NCBI GenBank assembly: GCA_016714895.1
Contig: JADKBV010000011.1
Span: 930,001-994,000 of the forward strand
Direction of reading: 5' to 3'
Length of the DNA: 64,000 nucleotides
DNA from: Saprospiraceae bacterium
GTDB lineage: Bacteria; Bacteroidota; Bacteroidia; Chitinophagales; Saprospiraceae
The notes below the pieces were generated by a model. It did not search any database. It saw nothing but the letters and a program-made list of their open reading frames with translations, and had not been told where the DNA came from. Shown here piece by piece: positions 25,564-36,175 of this stretch; the stretch's first letter is position 1; each line of letters begins with the position of its first letter. The translations under genes and the position numbers were made by a program.

Positions 25564-26406
25564 TTAAAGAGACATCTTACGACTTTGCGTAAAAATATGA
25601 TTGATGACTTGCTGATTGCGGTGAATCATTTCTTCATGGTTGTGACAATATTCAACCGGTGTCATCGAAGCAAATTGTTTAAAACTTTTTATAAAATGAG
25701 ACTGATCGTAATATCCGGCCGAATAACATACATCTGTGAGAGATTTTCGATTATTTTGACTTGTCAACATAAAAGTAGCATAATTAAATTGCAGTATACG
25801 CTGAAACAGTTTGGGGGTAACTCCCAGATTTTTTATGAATTCTCTTTCAATACTTTTATAGTTTTCCTTACCTATTCTGATGTTGTCCAAAAGATTAACA
25901 GAAGGATCTGAATAAAAGGTTGAAATTCTGAATCGTGTTTTTTCTAAAGAATCATGTATGTGTAATCTGGAAAGCAAAAATGATTCAACTAAAGACAAAA
26001 CCTCTTCTTTGGAAGGATTTTCTGCAATTTTTGATTCAATAAGTTTGAATTCATTTCCGAAAATAGAGGAAGCTTCCAAAACCTGATCGGTTAGTTCATC
26101 TGAAGGAATATTTGTAAAATAACGGATAGCGCCCGGATAGAAACGAATGGTAACAGTATTTATGTTTCCGTTTGTTTTTACAAATCCGGATTTTGTTTTA
26201 ATTCCGATAAAATGACTTTCTTTAACAAACACAGCAGCATTGTTTTGTTTTCTTTCATAATACCCATTTGTATTTATGACCAATTCTGTCATCCCGTCAG
26301 GAATAACCGGTATAAAATCATTTTGATGTGAATCAAATTCAGAAAAAGATATGTGCCTGACCAGAGGTTTCAAAACTTTTGCTGAAGGTAAAAAATGGTT
26401 TGCCAT
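25564..26406 (-). CDS. AraC-family transcriptional regulator
   Basis: About 280 residues. The start MANHFLPSAKVLKPL (26406) is preferred over MFIIM, four codons upstream. The N-terminal ~150 residues form an unrecognised sensor domain with VIPDGMTELVINTNGYYER. The C-terminal ~90 residues are the AraC double HTH: VNLLDNIRIGKENYKSIEREFIKNLGVTPKLFQRI, split as GVTPKLFQRILQFNYA, then SLTDVCYSAGYYDQSHFIKSFKQFASMTPVEY. It probably controls the adjacent TonB-dependent receptor 200 bases downstream; this is inferred from position. Confidence 0.85.
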   Translation of the reverse strand: MANHFLPSAKVLKPLVRHISFSEFDSHQNDFIPVIPDGMTELVINTNGYYERKQNNAAVFVKESHFIGIKTKSGFVKTNGNINTVTIRFYPGAIRYFTNIPSDELTDQVLEASSIFGNEFKLIESKIAENPSKEEVLSLVESFLLSRLHIHDSLEKTRFRISTFYSDPSVNLLDNIRIGKENYKSIEREFIKNLGVTPKLFQRILQFNYATFMLTSQNNRKSLTDVCYSAGYYDQSHFIKSFKQFASMTPVEYCHNHEEMIHRNQQVINHIFTQSRKMSL

Positions 26407-26622
26407 GATAATGAACACAATTCAATAATAAGTACGACCGTAAAGGGCAATATGTTGTTGTTAAGGCAAGATAATTATTTTTGTTCATGCGACTTATATG
26501 GTATATAAGATACGTATATTTTATAAAAAAAATATGGGTTCACCAACATTTGCCGAAAAAATTACGTCTGAGTGTATATGATGCCTTCATTTCAGTTCAT
26601 TTTAAAAATAAACCATCAGATC

Positions 26623-26967
26623 ATGAAAACCAGATATTTTTTTATCCTCCTGGCGATTCCTTTTTGTGTATTGTTTGTCGGATGTGACAAAGAATGTAGT
26701 CCTGAGGATTGTGTTGAAACCATGTTGGCACAGTACGGGATGGTCCCTTACACCGGGCAGACCCAATATTGTAATTCTCTGACTTTGTATGAATACAAAA
26801 ACAGGCAATATTTTTCGGAGGATTGTTGTACCTGTGATATGTTGCCCAATGCAACAGATTGTGACAACAACAATTATTTTATGACCAATGGGAAGTTTGA
26901 TGAGATAAAATATACCCGATTTTTTGCTTCAAGTCGCAAAATCGGGATTGTAGGTGTGATAGAGTGA
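26623..26967 (+). CDS. Small Cys-rich lipoprotein
   Basis: A 114-residue protein. The start at 26623 gives MKTRYFFILLAIPFCVLFVGC, a lipoprotein signal with Cys21; the longer frame from 26572 would bury it. The mature part is short and Cys-rich (CSPEDCVETM, EDCCTCDMLPNATDCD), so disulphides outside the cytoplasm are likely. The C-terminal half (YFMTNGKFDEIKYTRFF) looks like strands. The family is not recognised. It is divergent from the AraC gene; a palindrome CTTATA-TGGTA-TATAAG (26493-26509) lies between them. Confidence 0.6.
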   Translation: MKTRYFFILLAIPFCVLFVGCDKECSPEDCVETMLAQYGMVPYTGQTQYCNSLTLYEYKNRQYFSEDCCTCDMLPNATDCDNNNYFMTNGKFDEIKYTRFFASSRKIGIVGVIE

Positions 26968-27407
26968 AGGGGTTTTAATCCGGAGAATGATTAACTTTAA
27001 AATAGATTTGACTTGAAATAAAAAGTTGTTTGTCTTTTGTATAACATATAAGGCATTCAGTTTCTGAATCAACGGATTGTATTATTTGTAAATTGTGATT
27101 CCAAAGATTATGCTTGGGCCCCGGGTGAGTGATCAGATTTGATATCTCAAACGAGGTCAACAAGGAAGATGTAAATGATTTGATTATCCTTAAGCATTTA
27201 AGAAAAAGGTGAGAGAAAATTGGGATGTCTTATTCAAAGAAGCCAACAAAAAGAATCGCTACCAAACCCCGGGGGAAAGATTGTCTTTTTGAAGGTATTG
27301 TCAGAAATTTGATAAAAGGAGTGTATATCCCGGAAAAATCTGTTAAAAACACCATAAAATTTGTTGTCTGACTATAAAAAAGTTATTAAATCTCTTGTTC
27401 CCTTCCT
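26968..27407. other. Gap with only a doubtful 48-aa ORF
   Basis: No clear gene. The best candidate is a + strand ORF at 27225-27371 starting MSYSKKPTKRIATKPRG, with a basic start and no recognised family. The segment ends where the degraded paaD copy begins. Confidence 0.3.
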
Positions 27408-27896
27408 ACCTGTGGCATTTAAAATAATCAAAGGTTCATACGCCAGGTGAGTTCCATTTCATCAGGGCTTTCACAGGCAGTAGAGCCAAACTCTGCTGAT
27501 CATAACCGTATTCGTGAGAAAGATTGTGTTGAGCTACATCTGGGACATTGGGACTTCAGGAGCCTTCTGAAACTAATAATCCCGAACTTTTTTTCCACAA
27601 CTGGAGGCGCATTTATCGTATTCTTTCAGTTTTTGTTTTCTGATTCACTCACCAATCCGTCGTCCAAGTGCAGGACTGAATATATCTTTGATTTCCAATC
27701 CGGATATCCTTCAGAAAAAACTTCCATCCGGATGGGCCATGCTGATGGCAGACATGGCCGGGACCCTTGAATAGGTCGGGGTGATCACTACGATGATTTT
27801 ATGGTTTTCGAAAACTACATCCCGAATGATGCCCATGTCCTGAATGGTGGTGAGCAGCAGGGATTTTGGGATCGGTCACCCTTTCCAGAATATGCT
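27408..27896 (-). pseudogene. Degraded copy of most of paaD
   Basis: This DNA is nearly colinear with the intact paaD at 33668-34130, starting with CTACCTGTGGCATTTAAAAT in both. It contains many one- or few-base insertions and deletions and fewer substitutions, so no frame stays open. Recognisable peptide pieces include the ILERVTDP start. It is in the same orientation as the real gene and abuts an RHS fragment without spacing. It is either a decayed duplication or low-accuracy consensus. Confidence 0.7.
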
Positions 27897-28125
27897 CCAT
27901 AAGTCCGTTGTTGAGTTCTTTGCCACGAAGATAATCTGTTTTGGATACTTCTTCATTGTTTTTGATATATTTTCTTTGGAGCAGGGTTCCATCAGCACCA
28001 TACTGCATCAATACCTCATCTTGTTGATCACCTGTTATTTTGTAAGGGAGATTGAGGTGATTGTAATAAAAAGTAAGTTTTTTATTAGGATCGAAGGTGA
28101 GATTGCCCACTGTCCTGAGGTGTAT
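27897..28125 (-). pseudogene. Detached RHS-repeat fragment
   Basis: This short open stretch encodes GNLTFDPNKKLTFYYNHLNL, then YGADGTLLQRKYIKN and KTDYLRGKELNNGLMEH. This is the usual run-up to an RHS core domain and should be joined to the large RHS gene to the right. It is cut off from that gene by paaC-like DNA, and its 3' end switches in mid-codon context into paaD-like DNA. Confidence 0.6.
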
Positions 28126-28129
28126 CCGC

Positions 28130-28330
28130 CTTTGTTGATTAAATCCTCTCAAAATTTGTCTGGTGGACATATTCGAGGTAGGCATGACTGGAAAATATCA
28201 TAAATTAAGAGATCTTTCACGGTTCGGGCCTGGGGTGAGCAATCCACTTTTGTATTGTCAGCGTAGGATTTGATTTGCAGCATAATGTGCATCTCTGTAA
28301 ACGGCAGCAGGTCATCAACCGCATCGTAAG
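28130..28330 (-). pseudogene. Degraded fragment resembling paaC
   Basis: Two blocks match the intact paaC with scattered indels: around 28155-28200 (like 34285-34315, with GGAAAATATCAT in common) and around 28300-28326 (like 34374-34398, with TCATCAACCGCATCG in common). The frame of the RHS gene is lost within this stretch. Confidence 0.5.
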
Positions 28331-31300
28331 TAAATCAAACTGTCAATAGTGGCAGGTTGAAAACAATTCGGATCCAGATGATTTTGATGCACCATACCAT
28401 TTCGTTTGAGGTGTGTAAGATTGCCTCTCAAATCATATTCAAATTTTTCATTATAATGATTTTGCAGACTATGTGTATTCTGGACTGTCTGTCCATGTCG
28501 GGCTTCAGTAAGCCTGTTGAGAAAATCATATTTATAAGAGTATGTCTGATTATATTGTCCTGCAAATCTCCATTCAACAGAAGAAATATTGCCATTTTGA
28601 GATGCAGGTATACCTGAATTAGGCAAAGCTGTGTTATAATTGATACGCATTCCGAATAAGTCAGCCTGATCGGTATCTGTCAGGTTCTCTTCATTTAGAT
28701 CAAACTGAGTGCCTATCCCTTCACAAGGATCATAACAACAAGGTAAAATGCCATCAAACAAGGTGTTGACAGAGGTGAGCCAACTCTGAGCGTTATAACT
28801 ATAGTCAATACTCTGAAGATATTGGTGTGAGCCTGTAGTAGCGAATCTGCCAAGATTTTTTTCAATAATAAGATTTTTGTGGTTGTAATTACACTGTGAA
28901 ATTGTTTTTTCACCTGTTGAATTGAGATTTAATCTAGAAAAAATCTTTCTTCCCTGATGATCGTAAGTATATTTTTTTACTTCATTGACTCCATTAGGAC
29001 CTGATATATTGTGGGTTTGACTTCGGATATTGTCTGCAAAATCGTAAGAAAACATATAAGACTCGTTGCCTCCAAGATGATTTTTTACAGTTTGTGTGCT
29101 CACTCTTCCGTAGATGTCATAAAAATATTCATGCTCAATCCAGGTATTATTTACGGCTATGTCGTCCAAAATTTTAATTTTCGATTTTTTTAGTTTTCCT
29201 TTATATATTGGGTTGTTGTTGGTCGTCATCCCGTTAAATCCGTCATAAAAATGCTCTTCAAGCAAAGTGTTGATGACCGGTAGATCTGCGGTGCCGGGAT
29301 CAGTGCCATGATGAAATCCTCTTTTGACTGGCCTGCCATACTCATCATAATGGGTTACCAGCCATTTATTCTGTGTCGATAGTAAAGGATTTCTTATTGC
29401 TGTTTGTAAATTTCTTTCATTGTATCTGTATTCTTCTGCACCTGAATCAGGCACTTTTTTGAAAATCATATTATCACTACCATCATACCGGAATTCAAAT
29501 ATGAGGTTTGTTGGTGAAAAAACCGAACCGGGAGGAAAAATCTTTGAAGGTTTGTTTTTATCATCATACTCAGTCCATGTAAGTGAGCTTTCAGGTCCTT
29601 GTTTTTGGACGGTGAGTACAGTCCTCCCTATTTTATCCTGATAGATTTCTGTGATTTTGCCATCAGGATCAATCATACTTTGAATCATCAGAGTATAAGC
29701 CGGATAAATAATGCCCGAGGGAGATGTCAGGACGGTTTGATTTGTACTATAGGAATACGATGTACTTTGCCAAACAGGAGGGGTGGTTTGCTGCAATCTG
29801 TTTAAGGGATCACTGAAATATAAGTTTTGAGTAAATTCATTTAAAAATGTTCCTGAAAAATAATTACCATGATTGTTGATCACCGAAATCGGTTCAAATT
29901 GTTTGAAAACTCTACCGATATTATCATATTCAGTTTTTGTAATTACATCATAGTTTGCATCAGGGGCACCATACTTGTGCAAATTTTGTACCGGCCTCCC
30001 CAACCCATCAAGGTATGTGATGTGGACAACAGAGTCAATATCGCTATCTGATGTTATGGGATAAAAAGATTTAATTTTATTGTAAGACCTGCTCCCCGGA
30101 GTATGACTTGTGAAGTATTTTTTTTGATGCATTACATTTTTAGGCATTTCTGTTTGGGCGCTTATTCTACTGTAATGATCATAAGTAAATAGAGAATGAA
30201 GACCATCAATTTCGGTCACCTGATAGGGCAAATCATCTTGATTGTAAATGATACTTTTAGAATGAGTGCCAAAATTTTCGGTCAATATAAACCCTCTTGG
30301 GTTTAAGGTTTTTGTTATGTCGATCCATCCTTGTTCATTCATTTGAATTGGTTGAAGAAACTCCATATTGTAATCATCAAAATATTTAATGATATCTTCA
30401 TTTATTAATAGATTATTATTAGCATCCCAAGTTCTTTCAAGTCTTTTTATCGCAGAAACCATAGGGATTCCACCATAATTTGCAAACTGTTGTTCAAGTC
30501 CATCCACAACAATTCCGTTTACTTTTTTTTCTGAGTATACCGGCTTTAATCTGTGGGCATTGGTAAGTTGATTCATAAAAGTTTGTTGATTCATATCAAC
30601 AGGTGTGTGATTAAAAGGATATTTGTAATAATCCATAAATATTTTGCCATCAGAGTTTTTTAATGATTTACTCATTAAAAAAACATGATTATAATCTCCT
30701 AATACAGGAAAGATATAATTATTAATTTCTGTAATTGATGTACTACCGACAGGATAATGGTATGTGGTTTTGAATGAATCAAGCAATTGTTTTCCGTAGA
30801 ATATTTTAATTGCATTGCCTTTAAAATATCTGTCATCATTAGATTCTACACAACCATAGGCAAATCCGGCATTTACGCTTATACCATAGAGGTTAAAATT
30901 GTATGAATAGAAAAATTCCTCTGTTTTAACTAATTCATTATTGTTATTGAAAAACCTTATTAACTTTGGTTTACCTCTATATTGACTCTTATCACTAAAT
31001 CTGGCATAAGGACTAAAATTAATATTTAAATTTGAATAGGGCAGATCGTCTTTTATTTCAATATTTGATATAGAAGAATGGATTTTATATGAACCATCAA
31101 GATTAACTTCTTTTACATCGGTGTAACCAATATAAGTGTCAAACATATTTCCCAAAGGAACCATCGTTGTATTAATCCATTTTGTTTCTCTGTATCCTCC
31201 TGAAGGATAAAATTCTGTAGGGGAAAGCCAGTTTTCCCAGATATATGTTGGGCGTAGAGCCATAATACCACTGGAAATACCGTTGTTTTCATAAAAAAAC

Positions 31301-33119
31301 TGTCTTTTGGATGAAGGACCTTGATTTACATGGTCGAAATTTGTAATACTTTTAATCCTTAAGCCACTTATATTTCCGGTTTCATTGATGAAAGTTTGTC
31401 TGTCAGTACTTAGAATTTTTGAATAATCGTGCATTTCATATTCAAAAACAGTTCTCCCGCCATGTGGAAAAGCAATTTCATAAAGCTGTCCTTTTAAAAG
31501 ATTTGTAAGATTAGGTTCACGTGAAGCAAAATAGTTTTGTAAAAATCCATTAAAAACTACCTGAAATCCCTGAGTCCAAAATTGTGAAATATCATAATAT
31601 TCCTGAATTCCATTGAAATATCCAAAGTGATCACTTATGTTTTGATCATAACCAGGTAAATCATGAAAATCGTTATAAACGAATTCATAAGTCAGTCTTT
31701 CAGGTGAATTATTGGAGAGATAGTCTTTTCCTAATATATCAATTGATAAGAGATTTAACCTTTCTGATACAATATTTTTATATTCGAAGGCAATTACTTT
31801 TTGTATTTTATCAAAGTTATTGAACACGAAAATACTGTCTAATTTTCTCCATTTCAGTCCTTCTATAGGATTATCTAAAGCTGCAAGATAATCATAAGAA
31901 TAGTATCCGTCAGACTGAAGGAATGGAAAAGCGGGCAGGCCGCAACCGCCCCAAGGATTACCACATATTGCTGTAAATATCCTTTGTGTTGCCAGACTGT
32001 AAACGCCAGTCCATGTGAGTGGTTTTTGAGAAGCAGGAGAATGTTTGAATATAGCTTTCTGACCATTGTTTAATTCAAGTGAATCTAAGTAAACAGAACT
32101 AAATAGCGTCCCCACTGCCGAATTGTCAGCATAGGCCTGACCTAAATTCCAGTTTCCGTTAAATCCTCGGCATTCCTCTTTTGCAACTACAAAGTTTTCA
32201 AATAATACCGCAGTAAAAAGGATCTTGAATAATTGAATTCTGCCACCAGATTATTAGCATAGTCGTGAATTTTGGTCAAATGCCAACTTGAAGCTGTCCA
32301 GTTTGGGTAATCAAAAAAAGGCGTGCCTGAATATTGTCTGAAAAATGGATAAGAATAACCTATCGCATCAGGGTCAAAGCCAAATGTATACCTGTAGCCT
32401 TTTTCATCAATTAAAACAAAACCTTTAAGAACTTTCACGTATCTTTTATTGCTAAAGTTTCCGGGAATGAATTCAATAAAGGGGTCTTGGTAACTGTCTA
32501 AATCATAAACATCTAATTCAATTTTTATATTTTCAGAACTTGATATTCTCCATTTTTTTTCGTTGTCAAAAAAAAATTTACCGGACATACCCAAAAAATT
32601 GAAATAAAAAATATCAGGCTCTGTATCAATAGGTTTAAAATCAATCATTAATCTTCTGTCAAAGGCTACTTGTATTAATTCGTTGTACGTATCTGTATAA
32701 TCTTGGGTCAACCATGTGCCATTATCGATATCTAAAGCTGTAAAGTATGCAATTTTTTGGTTATAGTAATCGAGATGGAAAATGTGATTTTCTTCATCCG
32801 GTTGTGTCGTACTCCTTGTTATGACACCCCCTGCAATCAAATTCCAATTTTGACCAACCCAATCAGGGTGATTTTCTGTTCTTATACCGCTTCCGTCATA
32901 ATTTAATGAAACGTCAAGTTTAACATCATTAACACCAATATCTAATAAAGGTATAGATACTTGTGCCTGACCTGTATAATAGTTGACTGGAAAGTCAGTT
33001 TTTTGTGTGATAACAGTATTTCCGGGATTTGATATAACTGCCGGAATTTCAAGTTCCTGAGAAAAAGAAATATTGTAAAAAATTGAAAATAATAACAATA
33101 TAAATATACACCTCATCAT
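28315..33119 (-). CDS. RHS/YD-repeat secreted protein, frameshifted and 3'-truncated
   Basis: A protein of about 1,590 residues. The signal peptide is MMRCIFILLLFSIFYNISFSQ. The N-terminal part (PVNYYTGQAQVSIPLLDIGV, LNYDGSGIR, DWVGQNWNLIAGGVITRS) is the opening typical of Bacteroidota RHS proteins. YD-type repeats follow from mid-protein (FTYDHYSRISAQTE, TEYDNIGRVFKQFEP, WTEYDDKNKPSKIFPPG, YSYNAQSWLTSV). The frame breaks at the A5 run 32215-32219; one more A joins EFNYSRSF to FTAVLFENFVVAKEE. At the 3' end it loses frame in paaC-like DNA, so the RHS core and any C-terminal toxin are missing here. A role in contact-dependent toxin delivery or surface adhesion is inference. Confidence 0.75.
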
Positions 33120-33271
33120 AATACAATGTTTTTATAGTGAAAAAATAGCTGATTTCCGGGGTAATAATTAATTCGTTAAACAAAAATATTAATTATTTTC
33201 TAAACAAGCAATCATTTCGTAAAATAAATTACATTAGTCTAGAATTTCTATACTTTATAAAATTCAAAACA

Positions 33272-33637
33272 ATGAGATTAAATGAATTAGCCGCATCTAA
33301 AATTGAGGATTATCGAGTATCTTTAGGTTTGAACTGTGAATTTGTAGCAAATCAAATTGGAATTTCAAAAGGTGCTTATAGAAATATGGTAAACGGTAAA
33401 GTAGAGATATCAATTGCCAGATTGGAGCTAATCTCAAAATCATTTAATAACCCTTTGGAAAGTTTTATTCCTACCAAAGGGGGTGTTACCCAGATTTCGA
33501 ATGGGAGCGGGCATAATGTATCTCAAGAAGGTCCTTGCAATATAGTCACTCAAAATAATTTTCCTCAAGAAGAATTTCATTTTATGAAAAACTCATTAAT
33601 AAAAATAGAAAAAACATTGTCTGAAACTATTAAATGA
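33272..33637 (+). CDS. XRE-type helix-turn-helix protein
   Basis: A 121-residue protein. Residues ~8-65 form an HTH_3 domain: SLGLNCEFVANQIGISKGAY with helices flanking ISKGAYRNMVNGKVEIS, then LELISKSFNNPL. A Gly/Ser/Asn-rich linker (QISNGSGHNVSQEG) and a C-terminal helix, probably for dimerisation, follow. It lies between the divergent RHS gene (153 bases away) and the convergent paaD gene. It could regulate the RHS gene; this is inferred from position only. Confidence 0.75.
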   Translation: MRLNELAASKIEDYRVSLGLNCEFVANQIGISKGAYRNMVNGKVEISIARLELISKSFNNPLESFIPTKGGVTQISNGSGHNVSQEGPCNIVTQNNFPQEEFHFMKNSLIKIEKTLSETIK

Positions 33638-33667
33638 CTTTTAAAATGAGGCTTTACTTCCTCCCCC

Positions 33668-34177
33668 CTACCTGTGGCATTTAAAATAATCAAAGGGTTC
33701 CAGGCAGGTATTACATTTCATCAGGGCTTTGCAGGCAGTAGAGCCAAACTCGCTGATCATAACCGTATCAGTTGAGCTACACCTCGGACATGGGACTTCA
33801 GGAGCCTCCTGAAATAATAATCCTGAAATTCTTTTTTCCACAACAGGAGGCGCAATACCGTATTCTTTTAGTTTTTGTTTTCCGGATTCACTCATCCAAT
33901 CCGTCGTCCAGGCAGGACTGAATATTTCTTTGATTTCCACATCCGGATATCCTTCAGACAAAAGTTCCATCCGGATGGCCATGCTGATGGCAGACATGGC
34001 CGGACACCCTGAATAGGTCGGTGTGATCACTACGATGATTTTATGGTTTTCGAAAACTACATCCCGAATGATGCCCATGTCCTGAATGGTGAGCACAGGG
34101 ATTTCGGGATCGGTCACCCTTTCCAGAATATGGAGAATTTTTTCTTTCTCAATTGATATCTGATTACCAACTGGCAT
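33668..34177 (-). CDS. paaD: Phenylacetyl-CoA epoxygenase maturation protein PaaD
   Basis: A 169-residue protein. The start at 34177 (MPVGNQISIEKEKIL) overlaps the paaC stop by 14 bases; the longer frame from 34276 is out of register with paaC coding. Residues ~10-85 are the DUF59/MIP18 domain (ILERVTDPEIPVLTIQDMGI, VITPTYSGCPAMSAI with its conserved Cys). The C-terminus is a zinc-ribbon-like Cys set (PCPRCSSTD, TACKALMKCNTCLEPF, FKCH). PaaD is thought to assist Fe-cluster or di-iron assembly of the epoxygenase. It is the last gene of the operon. Confidence 0.92.
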   Translation of the reverse strand: MPVGNQISIEKEKILHILERVTDPEIPVLTIQDMGIIRDVVFENHKIIVVITPTYSGCPAMSAISMAIRMELLSEGYPDVEIKEIFSPAWTTDWMSESGKQKLKEYGIAPPVVEKRISGLLFQEAPEVPCPRCSSTDTVMISEFGSTACKALMKCNTCLEPFDYFKCHR

Positions 34178-34931
34178 TCGGATAGGCTCTTTGCATGTAT
34201 TGTAATTCTGAAAGCAGGTAACCCATGTATTCGGAATGAACGCCTTGTTTTCCGCCTCTCTGCATATACGTATCAACCGGAATATTCAGGTTGGCCTGAC
34301 GGAAAATATCATCAATGTATTGATCCACTTCGGCCTTGAGTTCTTCGGGTTTTACGCCATATCCTTCTGAAACGGCAGCATCATCAACCGCATCGGAAAT
34401 AAAAGCTTCTCCGTAATACCGGTATAGCTCGTAAACAGCAGTTACCATTCTGCTGTGACTTTCTGTTGTACCGTCTCCCAAACGGATGACCCACTCAGAC
34501 GACCACCTCTTGTGATAGGTCACTTCCATGACGGCTTTTTCCAAAATGCCCCGTAAAGTCACAAATTGTTCTTCGGTCATTCCTTGAAGTTTTTGCAACA
34601 TCGCCTGATACAAAGGTAATTGGAAGGAAGCAAAAAACAATTGCCTGAGCACAGTATGGGCAAAATCTCCGTTGGGTTGTTCAACCAATAAAAGATTTTG
34701 ATATTCGTGTTCCAATCTCAAAAAGGCAATATCATCTTCCGTTTCTCCCTGATTTTTTACCTCTGCTGCCAAAGCATACATACTTCTGGCTTGTCCGATC
34801 AGGTCAAGTGAAATATTGGTCATCGCCATGTCCTGCTCCAAAAACGGACCGTGACCACACCATTCCGAAAGGCGGTGACCCAAAATCAGATTATTATCTG
34901 CAAGACGGATGATATAATCGTAAAATGTCAT
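34164..34931 (-). CDS. paaC: Phenylacetyl-CoA epoxygenase structural subunit PaaC
   Basis: A 255-residue, all-helical ferritin-like protein. Typical stretches are LILGHRLSEWCGHGPFLEQDMA, split by LEQDMAMTNISLDLIGQARS, then LRLEHEYQNLLLVEQPNGDFA and MEVTYHKRWSSEWVIRLGDGT. PaaC pairs with PaaA and lacks a working di-iron site in characterised enzymes. It begins three bases after the paaB stop and overlaps paaD. Confidence 0.95.
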   Translation of the reverse strand: MTFYDYIIRLADNNLILGHRLSEWCGHGPFLEQDMAMTNISLDLIGQARSMYALAAEVKNQGETEDDIAFLRLEHEYQNLLLVEQPNGDFAHTVLRQLFFASFQLPLYQAMLQKLQGMTEEQFVTLRGILEKAVMEVTYHKRWSSEWVIRLGDGTTESHSRMVTAVYELYRYYGEAFISDAVDDAAVSEGYGVKPEELKAEVDQYIDDIFRQANLNIPVDTYMQRGGKQGVHSEYMGYLLSELQYMQRAYPNASW

Positions 34932-34934
34932 GGT

Positions 34935-35219
34935 TTAAATGTGTTTGATTCCTTCCGGAAGTTGGTAAAATGTCGGATGTCTGTAAGCTTTATCTTTTGC
35001 CGGTTCAAACAATGGATCGCTGTCGGCAGGATCGGAAGCAGTGATGTGTATCGATTCCACAACCCAGATGCTGACACCTTCCTGACGTCTGGTGTAGACG
35101 TCTCTTGCATTTTCGATGGCCATCTGCGCATCAGCGGCATGCAATGATCCTACGTGTTTGTGGTCAAGTCCTTGTCTGGATCTGATAAACACTTCCCAAA
35201 GAGGTAATTCCTTTTCCAT
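34935..35219 (-). CDS. paaB: Phenylacetyl-CoA epoxygenase subunit PaaB
   Basis: A 94-residue protein starting MEKELPLWEVFIRSRQGLDH, followed by VGSLHAADAQMAIENARDVYTRR, both PaaB hallmarks. The ATG at 35219 shares its A with the paaA stop codon, which decides against the longer frame from 35384. PaaB bridges PaaA-PaaC dimers in the complex. Confidence 0.93.
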   Translation of the reverse strand: MEKELPLWEVFIRSRQGLDHKHVGSLHAADAQMAIENARDVYTRRQEGVSIWVVESIHITASDPADSDPLFEPAKDKAYRHPTFYQLPEGIKHI

Positions 35220-36169
35220 TATGCTGTTTTTACTTGTGATTGTTGTCTTACTTTTTGTTTTTCGGCGAAAGCCAAAGCGGCTTCTCTTACCCAAACTCCA
35301 TTTTCGTGCGCTTTGATGCGGGCATCCAGTCTTTGTTTGTTGCAAGGACCGTTTCCTTTGACTACATTCCAAAAATGATCCCAATCGAGTGTACCAAAGT
35401 CGTAATGCCCCGTTGATTCATTCCACACGACATCAGGAAGGGTCATGTTGAGAAATTTTACCTGTTCGGCAGCTACATCGACAAATCTCTGTCTTAATTC
35501 GTCGTTGGTTTCTCTTTTGATCTTCCACTTCATGCTCATTTCTGTATTGGACGATTGTTCGTCAGGAGGTCCGAACATCATCAATGCCGGTTTCCACCAT
35601 CGGTTGATCGATTCCTGACACATTTTTTTCTGAGCTTCGGTACCCTGAGCCAAGGTGAGCAAAATTTCGAATCCCTGACGGTGGTGAAAACTTTCTTCTT
35701 TACAGATGCGAACCATAGCGCGTGCATAAGGTCCGTAACTCGTTCGGCACAACATCACCTGATTCATGATGGCGGCACCATCTACCAGCCAACCCACAGA
35801 GCCCATATCAGCCCAGGTCAGGGCAGGGTAGTTGAAGATTGAACTATATTTTGCCTTTCCTGTATGTAATTCGTCAAGAAGCTGGTCTCTGGTGATACCC
35901 AGGGTTTCTGCTGCGGAGTAGAGATACAGTCCGTGGCCGGCTTCATCCTGGATTTTGGCCAGTAATGCAACTTTTCTGCGCAGGCTTGGCGTACGGGTGA
36001 TCCAGTTGCCTTCCGGAAGCATACCTACGATTTCGCTGTGTGCATGCTGAGAGATTTGTCTGATCAACGTTTTTCGGTAAGCATCCGGCATCCAATCTTT
36101 CGGTTCGATTTTTATTTCGTGATCGATCTTGGATTGGAAAATTTCTTCGAGATTTTTTGTTGTATCCAT
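35219..36169 (-). CDS. paaA: Phenylacetyl-CoA epoxygenase catalytic subunit PaaA
   Basis: A 316-residue, all-helical di-iron oxygenase subunit, close to the usual ~310 residues. Carboxylate/His ligand regions are seen at QDEAGHGLYLYSAAETLG and CKEESFHHRQGFEILLTLAQG. Other family blocks are IGMLPEGNWITRTPSLRRK and WDHFWNVVKGNGPCNKQRL. It epoxidises the ring of phenylacetyl-CoA with O2 and electrons from PaaE. It starts six bases after the paaE stop. Confidence 0.95.
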   Translation of the reverse strand: MDTTKNLEEIFQSKIDHEIKIEPKDWMPDAYRKTLIRQISQHAHSEIVGMLPEGNWITRTPSLRRKVALLAKIQDEAGHGLYLYSAAETLGITRDQLLDELHTGKAKYSSIFNYPALTWADMGSVGWLVDGAAIMNQVMLCRTSYGPYARAMVRICKEESFHHRQGFEILLTLAQGTEAQKKMCQESINRWWKPALMMFGPPDEQSSNTEMSMKWKIKRETNDELRQRFVDVAAEQVKFLNMTLPDVVWNESTGHYDFGTLDWDHFWNVVKGNGPCNKQRLDARIKAHENGVWVREAALAFAEKQKVRQQSQVKTA

Positions 36170-36175
36170 TTGTTT

